This document shows positions 9,661 to 18,728 of a stretch of 48,111 nucleotides of DNA, in pieces. Where the stretch lies: NCBI GenBank assembly GCA_022425625.1, contig JAKMFD010000104.1:1-48111 (forward strand). The letters are read 5' to 3'. Each line of letters starts with the position of its first letter. Position 1 is the first letter of the stretch. The notes below the pieces were generated by a model. It did no database searches. It saw nothing but the letters and a program-made list of their open reading frames with translations, and was not told where the DNA came from. The position numbers and the translations under genes are program-made. Source of the stretch: Crocinitomicaceae bacterium. GTDB taxonomy: Bacteria > Bacteroidota > Bacteroidia > Flavobacteriales_D > Crocinitomicaceae.

Positions 9661-11442
9661 CTATAAAGGTTTTTTTCTGTCTTCATTATTTTTTAGATCA
9701 GTCTGTTGCTTTTTATAGAGGTCATAATAGAAACCTTTATTTTTGAGTAAAACAGCATGGCTACCTTGTTCGATAACACTTCCATCATCTATTACAATGA
9801 TGTGTTTTGCATTTCGGATGGTTGAAATTCTATGGCTCACAATTATGGTAGTTCGAGAAGTTTTTTCTTTCTGAAGTTCTTTAAGGATTTTATCTTCAGT
9901 TTCTGTATCTACAGCGGACAAACAGTCATCTAATACTAATATTTCAGGGCTTCTAAGTAGGGCACGAGCTATACTCAGCCTTTGTTTTTGACCGCCACTA
10001 AGATTGACACCTCTTTCGCCAAGAATTGTTTCGTAGCCATCTTCGAGCTTGTTAATAGTATTCAAGATATCTGCAGTTTCGCATACTTCGTCTAATCTTT
10101 CTTTCGAGACGATCGGATTATTGGATCCAAATTTAATATTGTTTCCAATAGAGTCAGAGAATAAAAATACTTCTTGCGGAACAACACCGAGTGCATTTTT
10201 AAAGCCATTTGTTTCAATCTTATCGAAATTACAAGTATCAAGCTTTATAGCACCAGAATTAGGATTTAATTGACGTAAAAGTAAGGATAGAATGGTTGAT
10301 TTTCCGCTTCCGGTTTTTCCAATAATAGCAAACGTTTCTCCTTTGGGTATTACAAACGAAATGTTCTTTATTGCATGAATACCTGTGTTTTGATAAGTGT
10401 AAGATACATTGTTGAATGAAATCTCATTTTCGAATTTGAATAGGGTATCCTCAATGACTTCATTGGTATTCGTTTTTACGGATAAAAACTCATTGATTCT
10501 TTGTTGTGAAGCTGCGGCGCGTTGAATCAAAGATGTAACCCAGCCTATGCTAGCAAAGGGCCATGTTAGGTTATTGACAAAAAATATGAAAGCTACAATC
10601 CCTCCTAATGAAATCTCATTGTTAAATGACATGTTACCTCCAATGTAAATGGATAAGAGCGTACTCAAACCTATTAAAAATAAAATAGTAGGTATGAATA
10701 GTGCGTTAACAACAACCAAACGCATACTCTTGCTTTTATACATGTTTGCTGCATTTTCAAATTTGTCACCAACTGATTTTTGTTGGCTATATGCTTTGAT
10801 AACGCGCATTCCGGAAAAACTTTCTTGTGCAATTGTAGAGAGTAAAGATTGTTCTTCTTGCACTTTTTTACTTAGCAAGTTCATTTTTGCAGATACCTTG
10901 TAAATTAGGTAAGACATAATAGGTAAGGGGATAAGTACAAGAGCCGTAAGTACTGGCGATATAGCAATCATTTGATAGACAACTAATGTAAATAACACAA
11001 CTAGATTTATAGAGTACATTACGCCAGGACCGAGATACATGCGAACATGACTAACATCTTCAGATATTCTATTCATCAAATCTCCTGTGTTGTTTTTTTT
11101 ATAAAAGGAAAGGTCTAGGTTCTGATACTGATTGTAAATTTCATTTTTTAAATCATATTCTATATGTCGAGACATCACAATAATTGTTTGTCGCATTAGA
11201 AATAAAAAAAAACCTTTAGCAATGGACAGTAACATGTAAATACCGCCAATTTTAAGAGAAACCAAAAGAGCGTCATTTATAGAGTCAATTTTAACATTTG
11301 ACATTAAAGAATCAACAGTTGATTTCACGAATAGGGGCATACGGACCCCAAAGTAATTGCTTATAATCGTAAATAAAATACCTAAAAGAAAATGCCACTT
11401 ATACTTAAGGAAATATTTATTTAGGTGTTTAAGTGACTTCAT
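9661..11442 (-). CDS. ABC transporter, fused permease/ATP-binding (MsbA-like exporter)
   Basis: Six-TM N-terminal region; Walker A GKTGSGKST, signature LSGGQKQRLSIARALL, Walker B ILVLDDCLSAVD, H-loop SHR. Confidence 0.95.
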   Translation of the reverse strand: MKSLKHLNKYFLKYKWHFLLGILFTIISNYFGVRMPLFVKSTVDSLMSNVKIDSINDALLVSLKIGGIYMLLSIAKGFFLFLMRQTIIVMSRHIEYDLKNEIYNQYQNLDLSFYKKNNTGDLMNRISEDVSHVRMYLGPGVMYSINLVVLFTLVVYQMIAISPVLTALVLIPLPIMSYLIYKVSAKMNLLSKKVQEEQSLLSTIAQESFSGMRVIKAYSQQKSVGDKFENAANMYKSKSMRLVVVNALFIPTILFLIGLSTLLSIYIGGNMSFNNEISLGGIVAFIFFVNNLTWPFASIGWVTSLIQRAAASQQRINEFLSVKTNTNEVIEDTLFKFENEISFNNVSYTYQNTGIHAIKNISFVIPKGETFAIIGKTGSGKSTILSLLLRQLNPNSGAIKLDTCNFDKIETNGFKNALGVVPQEVFLFSDSIGNNIKFGSNNPIVSKERLDEVCETADILNTINKLEDGYETILGERGVNLSGGQKQRLSIARALLRSPEILVLDDCLSAVDTETEDKILKELQKEKTSRTTIIVSHRISTIRNAKHIIVIDDGSVIEQGSHAVLLKNKGFYYDLYKKQQTDLKNNEDRKKPL

Positions 11443-11547
11443 TTAGATTTGCTAAATTTGACTGTGCAAAAGTGATTGGTAAAACTAACGATTTGAGCCT
11501 TAATAAAGTTCAATACCTATCGTTTTAGTAAAAAAAACCTCCAACGT

Positions 11548-11907
11548 ATGAAAAAAATCTATTATTTAAAGTCTTGTTCAACGAATCAAAGAATTTTAAA
11601 AGAACTAAATCTTGGGGAGGAGGTCGCTCTTCAAAATATTAAAGAACTGAATATTGATGAGAAAACACTTGACTTCCTAAAAGAAAAGGTTGGTTCTTAT
11701 GAGGCTTTATTTTCGAAGAAAGCTATGAAGTATAGATCTTTAGGTTTAAATTCTATGAAGCTCAATGAAGAAGATTTTAAGCGTTATATGTTAGCTGAGT
11801 ATACCTTTCTTAAACGTCCCTTTATTATAAATGAAGAAGCTGTTTTTATAGGGAATTCTAAACAAGTTATTGCTGAAGCCAAGGCGTCATTTGAAAATAG
11901 ATTATGA
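11548..11907 (+). CDS. ArsC/Spx family (arsenate-reductase-like thioredoxin-fold) protein
   Basis: KIYYLKSCSTNQRILKEL N-terminus, FSKKAMKYRSLGL and FLKRPFIINEEAVFIG motifs. Confidence 0.8.
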   Translation: MKKIYYLKSCSTNQRILKELNLGEEVALQNIKELNIDEKTLDFLKEKVGSYEALFSKKAMKYRSLGLNSMKLNEEDFKRYMLAEYTFLKRPFIINEEAVFIGNSKQVIAEAKASFENRL

Positions 11908-12125
11908 AAGAATTAAGGTTTTGTGTTTTTATTCTAACTTTTACTAGCTGTTCGGTAGGTGAGATTTCGTCCGAGAGTAACAATCAATCTATCGAATCAC
12001 CTGCTGCACCTGTCCCTCATAATTTAAGCCCGATTGATAGTGCTCAACAGATCAAAATCAATAAAGGCAATCAAAAGAATTCAATTATAAACCCTTCAAA
12101 ATCAAAGAGAAAAAAAGGATTATAG
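11904..12125 (+). CDS. small putative lipoprotein, 73 aa
   Basis: ATGA overlap with the upstream gene; hydrophobic N-terminus with lipobox-like LTFTSC. Confidence 0.6.
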   Translation: MKELRFCVFILTFTSCSVGEISSESNNQSIESPAAPVPHNLSPIDSAQQIKINKGNQKNSIINPSKSKRKKGL

Positions 12126-12171
12126 TTTGAATTAGTTCTATACCTTTACACCGTTAAATAAATAAAAGAAT

Positions 12172-14847
12172 ATGAAAAAAGTACTATTAGGATTTGTGGT
12201 TTTGTGCACTAATTTTTCTTTTGGACAAGTCCTTTCTGAGGATTTTGAAAGTGTAACGACACCGGCCTTGCCAAATGGCTGGACCGCAACAACTCAAGCA
12301 ACGAATGGTTATACAGGTTATTACACAGGTAACGAAACAGAAGCGAATTCAGCAGGATACTGGCCTGTTGCAGCAAATGGTTCTTCTTCCTTTGCTATGA
12401 CAAACGATGATGTTCAAAATGAGATATTATGTAATGAGCTCTTAATTTCACCATCAATTGATTTTACAGGATTAAACAATGTTCAAGTTTCATTTATTGC
12501 CTATCATGATGGCCTATATGGTTCGGGTGATGCGACAATGGAAGTCTCTTTGGATGGAGGCACGACCTGGACGGTAATTGAAACACTTTCGCCAGCTGCG
12601 TCATGGGAATCTTATGCTTTGAGTTTAGCTGCGTATGATAATGAATCTAATGTTCTATTAGGTTTTAGATGGAATGATGGAGGAGATTGTGCAGGTACTG
12701 ATAACTGGGGAACAGGTTTGGCCATAGATAATGTAGTCGTGGATGAAGCACCTCCATTTGATGTTTCTATGGATGATAATTCTGTGCGGGAATATACTAT
12801 TGTTCCTCTAGATCAACTTCAAGGGGCTATTGGTGCCACGGGAATTGTAACTAATACTGGTTCACAGACGGTAACAAATGTATCTATGCTTTCTAATGTT
12901 TACGATACAGATTTGAATTTAGTCTATTCACAATCAAGTAATGTTTCGCCAACTTTGGCACCTGGTGCTACCGTAAATACAACAGTTCCAGGTTTTTCAC
13001 CAATTGCGGATGGCGTGTATACGGTAGAATTGATTTCTAATATTGGTGAATTAGATGCAAACCCTTCCAATGATACGGTTTCTTATACCTTGGTGGTTAC
13101 AAACACCTATGCAAGAGATAATGGTTCTGTTGATGTATCATTGGGTGTTGGTGCGGGTTCAACCGCAACTTTAGGTAATAGCTATGAAATTATATCTACT
13201 ACAACTTTATCCTCGGTTTCTTTCTTTATGATTCCGGGAACAGATGGTCTAGGTGATACTGTTAGTGTATCCGTTTATGATATGGCGACAGGTCTTCCGA
13301 ATACATTAATTGCTCAATCATTAGATTATATAATTACTGAGGCCGATACTACTTCCGGGGGTGCATTTTTGACATTGCCAATTTTATCCGGCCAAGGTAC
13401 TGCATTGGAATTGGCTCCTGGTTTTTATTATGTTGGTGTCAATGAGTACAATACGGTTGATAATATGGCCTTGGGACAATCATTAGGTATAGAGACGCCA
13501 AACACTTGTTTTGGGAGTATTAATGGAGGGGTTTTTCAGGCAATGGAGAGTTTTAATTTCCCTGGTCCATTTATCGTTCGTCCCAATTTTGCATGTAATG
13601 TAACCACAGATAATGTGACTGCTTGCGACACGTATACATGGGCAACAAATGGTGAGACGTATACTGCCACAGGTGCTTACACGGAACTACTCACTGATGT
13701 TTCAGGATGTGATAGTCTTATTACTTTGGATCTCACAATTACAGGGCCATCTTTTGGAACAGACGTTCAGTCATCTTGTGGTCCATATACATGGATCGAT
13801 GGAGAAACTTACACTGAGAGCAACAACTCGGCAATATATACGCTAGTTGATGTTAATGGGTGTGACAGTATTGTCACCTTAAATCTAACCATTAATGCAC
13901 CGAGTAATTCAACAGATACACAAGTAGCATGCGGCCCATATGAGTGGATTGATGGTGAAGTTTATACTGCCTCTAATAACACCGCCACCTATACCTTAAT
14001 TAACAGTGTGGGTTGTGACAGTATTGTAACACTGGATTTGTCAATTGTAAGTCTTATTGAAACGACAGATGTTCAAGAAGCTTGTGGGAGTTTTACATGG
14101 ATTGATGGCAATACGTATACGGAGAATACTTTAGCAACTTTCATGTTGACCTCGATTAATGGATGTGATAGTTTAGTTACTTTAGACTTGACAATTACAA
14201 GCGTCCTTCAAACAATTGATTCATATGAAGAATGTGGATCATTTACTTGGACAGATGGCATAACGTATACAGAGAGCAATAATACAGCTACGCAGACTTT
14301 AATATCTGTTGGCGGATGCGATAGCATCGTAACCTTAGATTTAATTATTAATCCACTGCCAAGTAATGTAGTCTTTGTATCCGGAGCAACAATAACGGCA
14401 GATGCTTTCGCGTCATCCTATCAGTGGTTTGATTGCTTAACAGGATTGGATATTGAAGGTGCTACTTTTCAATCTTATACGGCAACTGAATCTGGTGATT
14501 ACGGCGTTTTAATTAACATCAATGGTTGTGTGAATGAATCTGAATGTGAATACATTGAGGTAAGTTCTTCGGGATTATCAGAATCGCAATCTGAATTCAG
14601 CTTAGAGATTTATCCAAATCCTTCCTCTGGAATATTTACAATATCCCTGAGCGATTTGAGTCACTCGCAAGTATCCGTTGCCATATTAGACTTAAGCGGC
14701 AAAATTATTACGCAAGAGAAATACCAGTTAAACACGACTGAATTTGAAATCCCAATGGATGTTTCAAATGTAGAATCAGGTGTGTATTTCATTAAAATTG
14801 ATGCGGGTAAAATAATTACCCAAAGAGTTGTTTTGACAAAGAAATAA
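12172..14847 (+). CDS. secreted T9SS type A sorting-domain protein with jelly-roll-like N-terminal region and tandem Cys-containing repeats
   Basis: Signal peptide ending FGQ; EDFESVTTPALPNGWTATT (choice-of-anchor J-like); five repeats of type CGxYTWIDGxTYTESNN...GCDSIVTLDLTI; C-terminal LEIYPNPSSGIFTISL...GVYFIKID. Confidence 0.9.
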   Translation: MKKVLLGFVVLCTNFSFGQVLSEDFESVTTPALPNGWTATTQATNGYTGYYTGNETEANSAGYWPVAANGSSSFAMTNDDVQNEILCNELLISPSIDFTGLNNVQVSFIAYHDGLYGSGDATMEVSLDGGTTWTVIETLSPAASWESYALSLAAYDNESNVLLGFRWNDGGDCAGTDNWGTGLAIDNVVVDEAPPFDVSMDDNSVREYTIVPLDQLQGAIGATGIVTNTGSQTVTNVSMLSNVYDTDLNLVYSQSSNVSPTLAPGATVNTTVPGFSPIADGVYTVELISNIGELDANPSNDTVSYTLVVTNTYARDNGSVDVSLGVGAGSTATLGNSYEIISTTTLSSVSFFMIPGTDGLGDTVSVSVYDMATGLPNTLIAQSLDYIITEADTTSGGAFLTLPILSGQGTALELAPGFYYVGVNEYNTVDNMALGQSLGIETPNTCFGSINGGVFQAMESFNFPGPFIVRPNFACNVTTDNVTACDTYTWATNGETYTATGAYTELLTDVSGCDSLITLDLTITGPSFGTDVQSSCGPYTWIDGETYTESNNSAIYTLVDVNGCDSIVTLNLTINAPSNSTDTQVACGPYEWIDGEVYTASNNTATYTLINSVGCDSIVTLDLSIVSLIETTDVQEACGSFTWIDGNTYTENTLATFMLTSINGCDSLVTLDLTITSVLQTIDSYEECGSFTWTDGITYTESNNTATQTLISVGGCDSIVTLDLIINPLPSNVVFVSGATITADAFASSYQWFDCLTGLDIEGATFQSYTATESGDYGVLININGCVNESECEYIEVSSSGLSESQSEFSLEIYPNPSSGIFTISLSDLSHSQVSVAILDLSGKIITQEKYQLNTTEFEIPMDVSNVESGVYFIKIDAGKIITQRVVLTKK
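13597..14355 (+). repeat. five tandem ~51-codon repeats within the T9SS protein
   Basis: Repeating protein pattern C-x2-YTW-x-G-x-TYT...GCDS-(I/L)-(V/I)-TL-(D/N)-L; nucleotide copies clearly diverged; boundaries approximate. Confidence 0.85.
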
Positions 14848-14869
14848 CTTATAGTCTTACAAGAATATA

Positions 14870-14894
14870 GAGGGGGCCTTGGCTCCCTTTTTTT
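14870..14894 (+). terminator. rho-independent terminator
   Basis: AGGGGGCC-TT-GGCTCCCT stem (one G-T wobble) followed by T-run, 23 nt after the T9SS gene stop. Confidence 0.8.
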
Positions 14895-14967
14895 ATTCAA
14901 AAATATTTGCAAAAAAATCAAGCTTAAATATTTTGATTGTCTTCAAGAATGTTCCTTAGGAATTCGC

Positions 14968-14975
14968 TATTTTTG
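14968..14975 (+). promoter_or_regulatory. candidate -7 element TATTTTTG for leucine dehydrogenase
   Basis: TAnnTTTG match just upstream of a perfect inverted repeat; no clear -33 TTTG. Confidence 0.45.
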
Positions 14976-14980
14976 TCAAC

Positions 14981-15009
14981 GCTTGTTTAAATTAAAAAAG
15001 TAAACAAGC
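14981..15009 (+). promoter_or_regulatory. perfect 9-bp inverted repeat (11-nt loop) in the leader of leucine dehydrogenase
   Basis: GCTTGTTTA-AATTAAAAAAG-TAAACAAGC read directly. Confidence 0.7.
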
Positions 15010-15035
15010 CAGAAAGTTAACGAACTAGACAAATT

Positions 15036-16127
15036 ATGTCCTCAAAAATTATGAACTCTGAATTTGAGATTACGCAGAATCCTGTGATTTCTCAAATGTC
15101 CTCTATGGATCATGATCAAATTTTATTTTGTAGTGATAATATTACTGGTCTTAAAGCAATTATTGCTATTCATGATACCACTCTTGGACCTGCATTAGGA
15201 GGTACTAGAATGTGGTCTTATAATAATGAATTAGATGCCTTAAATGATGTGCTACGCTTGTCTCGGGGAATGACCTATAAAAATGCAATATCTGATTTAG
15301 CATTAGGAGGGGGTAAGGCAGTGATTATTGGAGATTCGAAAACCATGAAATCAGAAGCCTTATTTCGTCGATTTGGTCGATTTGTTGATTCATTAGCCGG
15401 GAATTATATCACTGCCGAAGATGTAGGGATTTCTCCTTCAGATATGGTTTGGGTAAGTAAAGAAACCAATCATGTGGTAGGTTTACCTGGTAAAAGTGGT
15501 GATCCTTCTCCCGTGACGGCATTTGGTACTTATATGGGTATTAAAGCCTGTGCAAAGCTAAGGTTCGGAACAGATAATTTAATTGATAGAAAAATTCTAG
15601 TCCAAGGTGTTGGTCACGTCGGTGAATATTTAGTCTCTTATTTAAGAAAAGAGGGTGCACAAGTATTTATCGCTGATATCAGTGATGATACGGTTCGGCG
15701 GGTTGCTCAAAAATATGGAGCTAAGGGAATCGCTCTTGATGAAGTTTATCAGTTGGATATGGATATTTATGCTCCATGTGCTTTAGGTGGAACAATTAAT
15801 GATGAAACTCTTGAGCAATTGAAATGCGGCATCGTGGCTGGGGCTGCAAACAATCAATTAGGTATAGAAGATAGACACGGCCAAGATCTTCTGGATAAAG
15901 GGATTTTGTATGCACCTGATTTTGCTATAAATGCAGGAGGTGTTATCAATTGTTTTTCTGAGGTTAAAGATTTATCAAGTAAATGGGCAATGGGTAAGGC
16001 CGAAGATATTTACCATACGATTTATGACATTGTTTCGCGATCTGAACAAGAACAGATCCCTTCTCATGTGATTGCAATGAAAATTGCTGAAGAGAAAATA
16101 AATAAAGGACGAAAGAATATTAAGTAA
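15036..16127 (+). CDS. Glu/Leu/Phe/Val dehydrogenase, leucine-dehydrogenase type
   Basis: GPALGGTRMW, RGMTYKNAISDLALGGGKAVI, TAEDVGISPSDM, VQGVGHVGEYL, NNQLG, APDFAINAGGVINC motifs. Confidence 0.93.
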   Translation: MSSKIMNSEFEITQNPVISQMSSMDHDQILFCSDNITGLKAIIAIHDTTLGPALGGTRMWSYNNELDALNDVLRLSRGMTYKNAISDLALGGGKAVIIGDSKTMKSEALFRRFGRFVDSLAGNYITAEDVGISPSDMVWVSKETNHVVGLPGKSGDPSPVTAFGTYMGIKACAKLRFGTDNLIDRKILVQGVGHVGEYLVSYLRKEGAQVFIADISDDTVRRVAQKYGAKGIALDEVYQLDMDIYAPCALGGTINDETLEQLKCGIVAGAANNQLGIEDRHGQDLLDKGILYAPDFAINAGGVINCFSEVKDLSSKWAMGKAEDIYHTIYDIVSRSEQEQIPSHVIAMKIAEEKINKGRKNIK

Positions 16128-17078
16128 ATGCTGAATAGAAGACATTTAAGAATAAAAGTCCTTCAGATGTTGTATACATTTTACAACCAAAAGGAATCTA
16201 TGGATCTTAAGACTGCAAAAACACAATTACTGCAATCTGTAGATTTAATGTACGATTTGTATTTGTACTTGCTGCTTACCTTTCAGGAGGTAAGAAATGC
16301 CTCATTATCTAAAATGGATGATAGAGCTAATAAATTGCGCCCCTCTTTTGAAGACTTAAATCCAAATAGAAAGTTAGTAGACAATGAAATCATCGAACGA
16401 ATCATGGGATCCGTTGCTCTCCAGGACTTATGTCAAAGGCGAAATGTAAACTGGAATTCAGATGAAAAACAAGAGATTTTTAGAAAGCTTTTTATTGAGA
16501 TAGAAAAAAGTGAAGTTTACTTTGAACATATGGAGGCACTTGAAAATGATTTCTCGAATGCTAAAAATTTCTTAGTTCACTTGTTCAGATCGGAAATTGC
16601 CAATTCACCGCTTATTTATAACTTTTTTGAAGAAGAAGAAATACGATGGATGGATGATATTGATCTTGCATGCTCTATGGTTATTAAAACCATTAAAATG
16701 AGTACTGAAGAGGAAGGTTTTGATTTCCTTCCACTCTACAAAGAAAATGATGATGAGAAGGATTTTATAACAACGTTATTAAAACAAACTGTTGCTTTAG
16801 ATCAGGAAAGCGAACATTTAATCGAGGAAATGGCAGACAATTGGGAGCTTGATCGTATCGCAAAGATGGATGTGCTTTTATTGAAAATGGCATTTGCAGA
16901 GCTGCAGTCTTTTGAAAGTATTCCTACAAAGGTTACAATCAACGAATATCTTGAAATCTCAAAATATTACAGTACACCAAAAAGCAATGTATTTATCAAT
17001 GGTATACTTGACAAATCGTTGAAAAAGTTGGTAAAAGAAAAAAGGGTTTTAAAAACAGGTAGGGGACTAAAGCAATAA
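16128..17078 (+). CDS. nusB: transcription antitermination factor NusB, Bacteroidota-type with long N-terminal extension
   Basis: MLNRRHLRIKVLQMLYTFY start; NWELDRIAKMDVLLLKMAFAELQSFESIPTKVTINEYLEISKYYSTPKSNVFINGILDK C-terminal NusB core. Confidence 0.93.
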   Translation: MLNRRHLRIKVLQMLYTFYNQKESMDLKTAKTQLLQSVDLMYDLYLYLLLTFQEVRNASLSKMDDRANKLRPSFEDLNPNRKLVDNEIIERIMGSVALQDLCQRRNVNWNSDEKQEIFRKLFIEIEKSEVYFEHMEALENDFSNAKNFLVHLFRSEIANSPLIYNFFEEEEIRWMDDIDLACSMVIKTIKMSTEEEGFDFLPLYKENDDEKDFITTLLKQTVALDQESEHLIEEMADNWELDRIAKMDVLLLKMAFAELQSFESIPTKVTINEYLEISKYYSTPKSNVFINGILDKSLKKLVKEKRVLKTGRGLKQ

Positions 17079-17080
17079 AT

Positions 17081-17476
17081 ATGAAAATGATGAGGTATAT
17101 GATTCTTTTTCTTTCGCTATCTATTATAGGTTGTGAAGGTAATAATGAATTGGAAGTTGGTCAAAAGACAACTATGACTATCGATAAAATATACGATGCT
17201 GGAACGCGAGTTAAAGGTGAGGTTATAGAAGCAGTATTCAATATTGAGAATACGGGTGATTACCCTCTTGTTTTTGGTGAGATAAAAGGATCTTGTTCAT
17301 GTACAGTAGCAGATAAGCCAGAAGCACCTATCTTACCTGGGGAAAAGGGCGTTATTACTGCAAAAGTAGATACCGAAAAATTCAGGAGTAATTCTGAAAT
17401 ATCAAAATATGTTACTGTTTTGGCAAATACAGAGCCGAACAGAGTAACGCTTAAAATCAAAGGAAAAATAAAATAA
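17081..17476 (+). CDS. DUF1573 domain lipoprotein
   Basis: Lipobox-like SIIGC; VIEAVFNIENTGDYPLVFGEIKGSCSCTVADKPEAPILPGEKGVI, typical DUF1573. Confidence 0.9.
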   Translation: MKMMRYMILFLSLSIIGCEGNNELEVGQKTTMTIDKIYDAGTRVKGEVIEAVFNIENTGDYPLVFGEIKGSCSCTVADKPEAPILPGEKGVITAKVDTEKFRSNSEISKYVTVLANTEPNRVTLKIKGKIK

Positions 17477-17493
17477 CAATTAAATTTTTAGTT

Positions 17494-17772
17494 ATGGGAG
17501 ATAGTAGTTTAATGAATATTCTTTTTATAGGGCTCATGTTTTTTGTGTTCTACTTTTTTATGATTCGTCCACAGATGAAGAAACAAAAAGAATTGAAAAA
17601 ATTTAGAGATGGACTTGCTAAGGGTGACCATGTTGTAAGTATCGGTGGTATTCATGGTAAAGTGCTTGAGATTACAGATACTACGGTTCTAATTGAAAGT
17701 GAAAAAACAAAGATCCGATTGGATAAGTCTGCTGTCAATCAGAGCGGAGAAGAATTGTTACAAGCTAAATAG
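17494..17772 (+). CDS. yajC: preprotein translocase subunit YajC
   Basis: FVFYFFMIRPQMKKQKELKKFRDGLAKGDHVVSIGGIHGKV. Confidence 0.95.
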   Translation: MGDSSLMNILFIGLMFFVFYFFMIRPQMKKQKELKKFRDGLAKGDHVVSIGGIHGKVLEITDTTVLIESEKTKIRLDKSAVNQSGEELLQAK

Positions 17773-17810
17773 TCCTAACTTGTCAAAAATCAACTTAAAC
17801 TAGTCTGCGA

Positions 17811-18728
17811 ATGGTATACTTGTTACTTCTTGTTGGCGTTTTTTTGTTGTTAATAGGTGGTGATTTTTTAGTTAAAAGTGCTGCCTCATTGGCGAAAAAA
17901 TTAAATATTTCTCCTTTCCTAATAGGTGTGACTGTTGTTTCCTTTGGGACATCTGCACCAGAACTCATTGTGAGTTTAAAAGCAGCTTTTAATGGAAGTT
18001 CTGGTATTGCTATTGGAAATGTCATAGGTTCTAATATAGCGAACTTAGCACTTGTTCTTGGAATAACAGTTTTGATACGTCCGATTGTTCTCGACCCCAA
18101 AAAACTTCGATTTTCCTGGTTCGCCATGCTTGTAGCATCGTTAATGTTTTTAGGATTTTCTATTGATGGAATTTTAGATCGAGTAGATGGCTTATTTCTG
18201 ATATCAGGTCTTATATTGTTTCTTATATTATCAATACGAAAGCGCGATGATAGTTTTGTAGAGGAGGAGTTGGAAAAACCCTTAAAAACGAATTTAATAC
18301 CCGTGTATTTCATTTTTGGAGCGGCAGGTCTCTATTATGGCTCAGAACTACTTGTAGATAATGCCATTACAATAGCCAAATCATTTGGCATATCTGAATT
18401 TATAATAGGTGTTTCCGTTGTAGCTCTAGGAACGTCGTTACCAGAACTTGTTACCTCGATCATTGCAATAATAAAAGGTCAGTCTAGTATTTCGGTAGGT
18501 AATTTAATAGGAAGCAATGTGTTTAATATTTTCGCTGTTTTAGGAATAACGAGTGCTGTTAATCCCTTGAAGGCAGATTCTTTTTTAATAGCTATTGACT
18601 TACCAATCATGTTGGGTGTAACTCTTTTAACAGGGTTGTTTCTTCTAGTCAGTAAAAAGCTTGGTAGGATTGAAGGTTTACTTTTAATCACCATATACAT
18701 CATGTATATCGGGAGTGCTTTAATTTAA
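17811..18728 (+). CDS. calcium/sodium antiporter (YrbG/CaCA family)
   Basis: Two alpha-repeats: VVSFGTSAPELIVSLKAAFNG...IGNVIGSNIANLALVLG and VVALGTSLPELVTSIIAIIKGQSSISVGNLIGSNVFNIFAVLG. Confidence 0.95.
   Translation: MVYLLLLVGVFLLLIGGDFLVKSAASLAKKLNISPFLIGVTVVSFGTSAPELIVSLKAAFNGSSGIAIGNVIGSNIANLALVLGITVLIRPIVLDPKKLRFSWFAMLVASLMFLGFSIDGILDRVDGLFLISGLILFLILSIRKRDDSFVEEELEKPLKTNLIPVYFIFGAAGLYYGSELLVDNAITIAKSFGISEFIIGVSVVALGTSLPELVTSIIAIIKGQSSISVGNLIGSNVFNIFAVLGITSAVNPLKADSFLIAIDLPIMLGVTLLTGLFLLVSKKLGRIEGLLLITIYIMYIGSALI

Noticed and set aside
13597-14355. Regularly spaced repeats considered as a CRISPR array
   Set aside because: They lie in frame in a coding sequence, are conserved only at protein level and have no repeat/spacer structure
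14916-14938. 6-bp inverted repeat AATCAA/TTGATT with 11-nt loop upstream of leucine dehydrogenase
   Set aside because: Short and AT-rich, quite likely chance; less convincing than the 9-bp repeat at 14981-15009
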